Assembly (NCBI GenBank): GCA_024196135.1
Contig: JAMQCK010001001.1
Location: 1 to 13,165 of the forward strand
Direction: 5' to 3'
Length of the DNA: 13,165 nt
Source of the DNA: Pleurotus ostreatus/Saccharomyces cerevisiae fusant
Lineage: Eukaryota > Opisthokonta
Positions 7,664 through 13,165 of the stretch are shown here, piece by piece. The notes beneath the pieces are model-generated. The model saw only the letters and a program-made list of their open reading frames with translations. It had not been told where the DNA came from and did not search any database. How positions within the stretch are numbered: the stretch's first letter is position 1; every line of letters begins with the position of its first letter. The translations under genes and the position numbers were made by a program.

Positions 7664-8269
7664 AACATGGCCACTAACAAGACGTTGGTACCACAAACGC
7701 AGCTCGTGGGGGTTGTGCCATTCTGAACGCTAAATCAATACGCGAGGCTTCTTCGATGCTGTCCATCTTTCGCAATAACCCTGGATCAAGCGCGGATACA
7801 CTCTACCTACAACGAGCGTTCAAAGCAAGTCACTGTGGCTATTCTCATTGCACTGGCACTGTTTCGTGTAGATGCTGTCTGTTCATCGAGCCAAAGATAA
7901 GTACTCGATAGCTAGATTAGTATCCGAAGTCAACCGTTGGTGTCAACTGAGCACTGCGGTACTAGCTAGAACCTCGTCCTCAAGCTGAACTTCGGATGGA
8001 CTGCAAGGGGATCAAGGCAACAGCGTAATACAACTGTGACCGGAAGGGTGAACTGTGCAAAGGCGAGGGGAGAAATAGGCTAACGGGTTAAGGCGACCAT
8101 AAAACATGTTGCTCCTGCGAGCACAGTAATCGAGCTCCTCGAAGCCACTGCACAGACTGTAACCCCACTGACCGAGCATTTGATGCCGTCGTAGCGATTG
8201 CTGAAAAATGGAAGATAGCCTGAAATGCGGTGTTTACCTAGTCTGGCCCCATATACAGGGTATGTCGAG

Positions 8270-8405
8270 GAGTGGGCGCGGAGTTTGAAATTTTGGGCGT
8301 GCCGAACGATGCCGATCGCCCACCGCCTGCTGCGACCTCTGACTTGGAGCGGATTCGAACGGTGGACGTTGGCGTCAAAATCGAATTCAAACTCCGCGCC
8401 GACTC
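8270..8405. repeat. Inverted repeat with 20-bp arms
   Basis: The arms are 8270-8289 (GAGTGGGCGCGGAGTTTGAA) and 8386-8405, whose reverse complement is GAGTCGGCGCGGAGTTTGAA, so 19 of 20 positions match. The 96-nt interior continues to pair imperfectly (ATTTTGGGCG against ATTTTGACGC). It is a possible foldback or MITE-like relic. I see no transposase gene and no clear target-site duplication. Confidence 0.65.
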
Positions 8406-8433
8406 TGCGACCTGCCCCGGACATGGCTCCAGA

Positions 8434-8449
8434 CTCCAGTTTACTGGAG
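8434..8449. repeat. Short palindrome CTCCAGT-TT-ACTGGAG
   Basis: Seven-base perfect arms surround a TT centre, 28 nt after the end of the larger inverted repeat. Role unknown. Confidence 0.5.
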
Positions 8450-8586
8450 GATGGTTTACGAGACTATGTTTACCTCCTAATCAATAGGAAGCAGGCCGCA
8501 GCGGGTCTCGACGAGATGCGGGTGATCTACGAGGTGGCGGTTCAGTCAGACTGTGGAGGTCCGAGCGCGCCACGCGACGATAGGGT

Positions 8587-8610
8587 CCGGCTGCTCCGGA
8601 GCGAAGCCGG
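8587..8610. promoter_or_regulatory. Nested dyad just upstream of the WD40 gene
   Basis: Outer arms CCGGCT (8587-8592) and AGCCGG (8605-8610) enclose the perfect palindrome GCTCCGGAGC (8593-8602). It ends 56 nt before the WD40 start codon. It could be an operator for a dimeric factor (Zn2Cys6 proteins favour CGG/CCG half sites) or a hairpin in the 5' UTR. Both are inferences. Confidence 0.4.
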
Positions 8611-8666
8611 GGGAATATGACGGGTGACCGGCCCACCTCCCATCTTGCTCTCGACCACCACCGAGA

Positions 8667-10774
8667 ATGGCGCGAGAGCTGCCGCTGCTCGACTCACAAG
8701 CGCCCACGTTCTCCGCTATCAACTATCTCCACGTCGGCCATGTGTACGTTTCCCCCTCTTCTGCTCGCCATCAACTCGCTGACAGCGCGCCAGACAACTG
8801 CGGGACATTGTCTGTTGCCCCAATGAGCGGGGAGTCGTCAACTACCTCGCCAACCGCGTCATAGTCGAGCATAACATCACGCGCCCTGACTTGGTACGTC
8901 GCCCCCTCCCCCTCCTGGCCGCGCGCTCATCGATCCCCAGCCACCGCGCAACATCACCAGTCTCAGCTTCCGTGCTAACTGTCTGTCATCCTTGCGACTA
9001 CCGGACTCGGACTCTACCATCTTCGCCGCCGGGGGTCAGAAGTCCGAGTTGCACCTGTCTATCCACACTTCGGGCCACGAAACCTCGCGCTTCGAGACAA
9101 ACCTAGGGTGCTCAATCAACAACTCAGTACTTCTCACCACCCTCAACCTTACCGGATCTCCCGAGGGCGCTGTGGAACCCCGGATCGTCATCAGCAACAA
9201 CAATCAGACCGTCAAGCTATACGATGTTGCTGTGCGGGTGTTGAACGGCACCCCCATCTCACCTTGTGGCCAACTACATCTTCCCTACTTTGTCAATCAC
9301 TGTGCGTCTGTGTTGAGCTAGTCCATATCCCCCTTCTGACCCTTCATCAGCCTCAATATCGCCCGATGGTCGGACACTCCTTACCATTGGCGACTCAAAC
9401 GAGGTCAACCTACACCGAATGTCCGGCGGCTCACGCGTCACATTCTCGCCCATTTCAACTCTTACCATCCCCCCATCCCTTGATCTCCCTTCGAAATATC
9501 GCCCAAATGCGTTAACCGCCTCATTCTCGAGTGCATTCTCTGCGGACGGATCCAAGTTTGTGGTGGCGTCACAAGAGGGCGTCGTGGCCGTCTGGGATGT
9601 ACGGAGTACCCGTCCGCTGAAGGTTTTCCACACGGATAAGACACGGGTTCCGAAGGGCGCTCATAGGGGCGAATTCAATGAACGCCTATCAGATGACCCC
9701 CTTGAATGGACCTTCGACCGGTCGAAGGCCCCCGGCTGGAGCGCGCGTTGCGTCAAGTTTGGTGGCGGTGGGAACGAAATCATGGCGTTCACTGAGGTAT
9801 GTGCATGCTCATTGCGCCTTTGTTTACCTACTCATGGTCACTCACAGCACCGCGACCTCGTCCATGTCGTCGATGCACGAACGTTCGAAACAGAAGAAAT
9901 CATCAGGGTTCCCTCTTATCCGTCACTTGCCTCTCCGAAGGCGCGAATGGATTTGTACTCCCGCCGAAGCACCCCAGGAAGCTCGCAATCACATACGCCA
10001 CCGTACTCCCATGATTCCTCATTGCGCTCTCCTCAGACATCCCCTGGACCTCATCGCCTCTCTTTTACCTCCTCGCCATACCCAAGTCCTCCCGGCCCTT
10101 CCTTCGTCACGCGTACTCGTCGACCAAACGTTCGCTCGACACCTGTGCCTCGAGTACGACAAGCCTTGCAGGATGGCTTCCGCGTGGCTCTTTCGCCTGA
10201 CAACCCTACTCCCTTTTCGCCTCCTCGCTCGCCTCGGTCTCCCCGTTCCGCGGTGCGCAGCATACGACAAGCCCTACGAGCCTGGGATAGCGAACGTGAT
10301 GACGTGGTCATCATTCCCACACTGGGAGACAGCGAGATCGACAATCCTGTACGCAACTTCTTGCGGTATAGCACGCAGGACCGAGCGGACGAGTTCGAGC
10401 ACTACATGCAAGTGGACGAGGAAGACTGCGCGTCTAGCGACGATGGCAACGAGCCCACTGTCAGCGGCGAACGGGCGGCCGATGACTACGACTCACGAGA
10501 CTCGTATCATGACCGCTCGCACGTCGTGTACGCACCAGTCACGTACGGCGAAGAGGGCCACGTTTATGACGAGAACTTGACTCTCCTGGACGAGCACTCG
10601 GATTTGACGCTTATGGGGGAGGACATCGAGGACGACGACGACAATGTCGACATCACTGGGCTTTGCTTTGACCCTAGTGGCAAGCACATGTATGTCGCGT
10701 CGATGCACGGGGTCGGCGAATGGTCCGTACGGGGAGCGGACAAGCACTGGTGGGGTGATGGCGCGTTCACATAG
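8667..10774 (+). CDS. WD40-like beta-propeller protein, DUF2415 type
   Basis: This is a fungal WD40-like protein of unknown function. Five exons (8667-8743, 8794-8893, 8941-9301, 9351-9796, 9848-10774) give 636 aa. Exon 2 reads QLRDIVCCPNERGVVNYLAN, typical of the family N-terminus. Propeller-like strands include TIFAAGGQKSELHLSIH, NHSSISPDGRTLLTIGDS (about 177-194), SFSSAFSADGSKFVVAS with VAVWDVRS (about 237-264), DLVHVVDARTFETEE, and a last strand set DITGLCFDPSGKHMYVAS ending GEWSVRG (about 596-624). Between them, roughly residues 355-475, is a disordered Ser/Pro-rich insert with many SP/TP sites (SPPRSPRSPRS and others), suggesting proline-directed phosphorylation. An acidic stretch follows. 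The first donor is taken as GTACGT at 8744; an alternative at 8750 with acceptor 8787 gives HVYRARQLRD instead of HVQLRD. Intron 4 (9797-9847) is 51 nt and stop-free. The gene is codirectional with POM152. Confidence 0.85.
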
Positions 10775-11219
10775 CAGCTTGTTCTCGATACGGACTGTCC
10801 CAGTCGCTGTCGTGATATCCTGTTGTATTTATCCGTAAGGGTTGTCTGTCTTCTCTCTCTCATCCTCTTGTACTGCTATCGAACCGGGACACTGTATCGC
10901 ATCGCATCTATCACTACTGTATGGCTCCAACACTCACGACATCGGTGTATATATCACATTTTTCCTCCTCGATTTTGTGTGCGGATTCTGTGCAAGTTTG
11001 AGCTCCTACAAGCGCCTACAACGCCACGCCGATACGCGCGATCACGTGTAAGAGAATATACGGCAGTCTTTGTTCGTGCAAACGAGCGCTTGTTGCCTTT
11101 CCCCTTCACGACCTTCACCCAACGACACTCCCCGGAGTCCCTCACGAACCTGCAGCCACTCTCAAGACCTCTCACGGAACTCTTGTAACTGCGAAAACTC
11201 AGCTGGCTGTTCGCCAGCC
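10775..11219. promoter_or_regulatory. Intergenic: WD40 3' region and POM152 promoter
   Basis: This 445-nt stretch has no convincing gene. It is pyrimidine-rich on the plus strand (TCTTCTCTCTCTCATCCTC near 10849), as is common before fungal genes. TATATAT lies at 10948-10954 and a perfect CACGTG at 11043-11048, about 172 nt upstream of the POM152 start. A plus-strand open frame covering part of it continues into POM152 exon 1, but its upstream part resembles no protein. Confidence 0.5.
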
Positions 11220-13165
11220 ATGTCGGTCACCGCGAAGCCAGCGGCAGCGGAGGAGCCTGCCAATCCACGAATTCCCGAGAAATACCTCGATGTACCATCA
11301 CAACGGCTATGGGCGATCAGCATAGGCTGTCTCTGCCAGGTGCGTCGTGCACAAGGCAATTGAGTAACCTCTGACGCGCGACCTGCAGGCCATCAAAGTC
11401 TTTGACTTCCTGCGCTCTCTAGTGGGAGTGGCAGAGAGTCCAGCGTTATGCAGAAAATGGCTTGTGGCGGACTTTGCCTTCTTTGCGACGCTACACTACC
11501 TGCAAATACCACGACTGAACTACAAGAAGGCGATTGTCGCGCTGCAGATACTCTTGTTATGGTTCCTCGACGCAGCGATGTTCGGAGGGCTGACTCTCCA
11601 CCTTGGATGGATGGGAGACTCCAGCGCCGGGGCGCATGCAGGTGCGCTACATGCTATCGCTCTTGCTCACTTGTTGACCTTGATTAGACATTCCGGCTAC
11701 GATCCAAGCATATGGTGTCCTGGATTACTTGTCCCCCCTCACTTTCGGCTTGATCGGTTCGTCGATACCAGGCTGGCAGGATGAGCACCTCAGAGGACGT
11801 GCGTATACATATTGCATGACTTGACGCGTGCTAACGCCATGTAGAACACACTGTCCGAATGTCACCCATCTCTACTGCGCGCTTAAATCCCGAGGCGCAG
11901 GCCTTCTGCCTTTCGCCTCCGGACAACTACGTCTTGATTCCAGTCCTCCTGAACAACACGAATACGGCGGCACTGCGGTACTCATTGACACCTCTCGGCC
12001 GCACGACAAGCGCGAACCCCACCTACCACGACCTGAGCGCTCGGGATATACGTGCTATCGAGAGCGCACGCGAGGAAACGCTGCAGCTTACGCGAGTCAC
12101 AAAGAACATCAAGAATGACGATGATTACGACGAATACGACGAAGAGGAAGAGCAGGACGACGACTCATCGAGCTCTGGTCTGCAGAAGACGCAGTCGCTC
12201 ATCCACATCAAACTGGACAAGCCTGGCACCCTGCGCATCGAGAAACTGCTGGACACGTCAGGCATCCTGGCCAAAGTCTTTACCTCGGAGGTGACCGTCG
12301 CGCCTTGCCCGCGTGCCGAGTTCAAGACATTGCCAAAGGACGGCGACGTTCAATGCGCGGCACCGGACTTGGAGATGCAAATGGAGATCGACATTTACGG
12401 CGTTCCTCCGCTCAGCATGCGGTATTCGAAGATCGTCAATGGTCGTCGTGAGCTGTTCACGGTTGAGGGTGTGGAAGGCGCGGACTCTGGCGAACTACCC
12501 TCATCACAACAAGCAGCGACAAGCTCATTGGCCGTTACCGAACGCAAGTTCGTGCAGAGGGTAGCGGCTCCACAGACCATTCCGGTCCCGCTAGCGGCAG
12601 CATTGGACACTACGGGAACTCATACCTACGTGCTGGAAGAGGTAACCGACGCCGTCGGCAACTACGCCCGCCTTGGTCAAGACTCCCCATTGAAGACGAC
12701 CTCGTCTGTGACCGTTCTGCGGAGGCCGGCAATGTCATTCAAGAGATGCGGTCCAGGGAAGCCTACGCCGGTTCTCATCGGTGCAGAGACAAGCCTGCCT
12801 GTCGTTGCCAGTGTCGCCGACGCCATGGACGCGCCTTATGAGGTCACAGTGAAGTATAATCCCCCAACGGATGCCCCCAGACGGTCGAGCCCCTTCACGA
12901 CGAAGTACTCTACAAACGACTCGAGGCAAGATGTATCTGTTCTCGCCAAATATCCTGGCGAGTATACCATCGTTGGAGTGCATGGGAAGGTTTGTGCAGT
13001 AGTTCTCTTGTCTCTTGACACATGCTGAATTCATGTCTAGTACTGCGAGGGTGACGTGCTGGCCCCTGACGTCTGCACGGTCTTCGAGCTGCCGAAGCCC
13101 TCCGTTGATGTCGAGTGGGAGAAGATTCACGAATGGTACGTGCGGAACTTTGTATCTGGCATATA
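11220..13165 (+). CDS. POM152: Nucleoporin POM152 (5' part, cut by the window edge)
   Basis: POM152 is a transmembrane nucleoporin that anchors the nuclear pore ring to the nuclear envelope, with Ig-like repeats in the perinuclear lumen. Exons seen are 11220-11339, 11389-11641, 11688-11798, 11845-12989 and 13041-13135; an intron (gtacgt) begins at 13136 and runs off the edge, after about 574 codons. The N-terminus has the hallmark IPEKYLDVPSQRLW, then AIKVFDFLRSLV, LCRKWLVADFAFF and IPRLNYKKAIVALQ. Hydrophobic segments lie near residues 29-47, 64-80 and 88-110. Next come YGVLDYLSPLTFGLIG (about 133-148) and VRMSPISTARLNP, which start the lumenal part. An acidic run (DDDYDEYDEEEEQDDD, about 253-268) precedes LQKTQSLIHIKLDKPGT. 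Ig-like domains follow, with VAPCPRAEF, DIYGVPPLSMRYSKIVNG, DAVGNYARLG, and the first residues of another after YCEGDVLAPDVC. The start at 11220 gives the conserved N-terminus 17 residues in. Confidence 0.93.

Larger units (their letters stand above)
7363..8666. other. Long divergent intergenic region
   Basis: About 1.3 kb separates the divergent starts of the CutC gene (minus) and the WD40 gene (plus), four to five times longer than the other gaps here. Open frames are short (the longest is a 114-codon minus frame at 8424-8080), overlap on both strands and give no recognisable protein. The region holds a CACGTG box, an ACGCGT dyad, two hairpins, a 136-nt inverted repeat and a nested dyad near the WD40 start. 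It could contain a noncoding transcript or the remains of a small insertion, but neither is proven. Confidence 0.5.

Noticed and set aside
7477..7677. 66-codon plus-strand open frame upstream of CutC
   Set aside because: No recognisable motif, no splice extension giving a family, and it runs through the hairpin.
8340..8412. tRNA gene on the minus strand (B-box-like GTTCGAATCC and A-box-like TCGCAGAGTCGG)
   Set aside because: The T stem and acceptor stem do not pair, so no cloverleaf forms. It is kept only as a remark in the inverted-repeat finding.
8080..8620. Overlapping open frames on both strands (114 codons minus, 131 codons plus)
   Set aside because: They share similar peptides only because of the inverted repeat, and neither resembles a known protein.
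11070..11219. Upstream in-frame extension of POM152 to an ATG at 11070
   Set aside because: The added 50 residues are Ser/Pro/Cys-rich UTR-like sequence, while the conserved N-terminus begins soon after the ATG at 11220.

Overview
This window is nuclear DNA from a filamentous basidiomycete, most likely an agaricomycete and possibly a polypore. The genes are cut by many short introns, mostly 44-57 nt with GT..AG ends. The protein families are eukaryotic (tandem-bromodomain RSC subunit, cytochrome b5-fused desaturase, nucleoporin POM152). The F-box and WD40 proteins resemble mushroom-type families. Assigning a lower taxon is inference. I rebuilt each gene by choosing splice sites that keep a conserved protein in frame. 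Every complete gene model sums to a multiple of three.

Layout, left to right: (1) 200-986 (+), a small F-box protein, 231 aa. (2) 1273-3651 (-), an Rsc4-like tandem bromodomain protein, 699 aa, convergent with gene 1. (3) 3889-5677 (-), an acyl-CoA delta-9 desaturase with a C-terminal cytochrome b5 domain, 402 aa in 12 exons. (4) 5969-7362 (-), a CutC family protein, 297 aa in 7 exons. (5) 7363-8666, a long divergent intergenic region of about 1.3 kb with no convincing gene but several dyads and inverted repeats. (6) 8667-10774 (+), a WD40-like protein of the fungal DUF2415 type, 636 aa. (7) 11220 to the right edge (+), the 5' part of the nucleoporin POM152 gene, about 574 codons before the edge.

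The genes do not form one pathway. They are an ordinary housekeeping neighbourhood: ubiquitin ligase adaptor, chromatin remodelling, lipid desaturation and its built-in electron donor, copper-linked homeostasis, an unknown beta-propeller protein, and the nuclear pore. I saw no mobile genes, CRISPR array, rRNA or credible tRNA.

The most interesting signal is inside the desaturase. As a single intron, the stretch between HNF and HTFPHDYR would be 108 nt, twice the size of every other intron in the gene, and the third catalytic histidine box would lack one histidine. A 3-nt microexon, CAC at 4470-4468, flanked by a good acceptor and donor, splits it into 55-nt and 50-nt introns and restores HxxHH exactly. 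Other points are a pair of acceptors 12 nt apart in the F-box that would keep or remove the domain core, a stop-free in-frame intron in the WD40 gene, twin CACGTG boxes 20 bp apart upstream of the Rsc4-like gene, and a cluster of foldback sequences in the long intergenic region.
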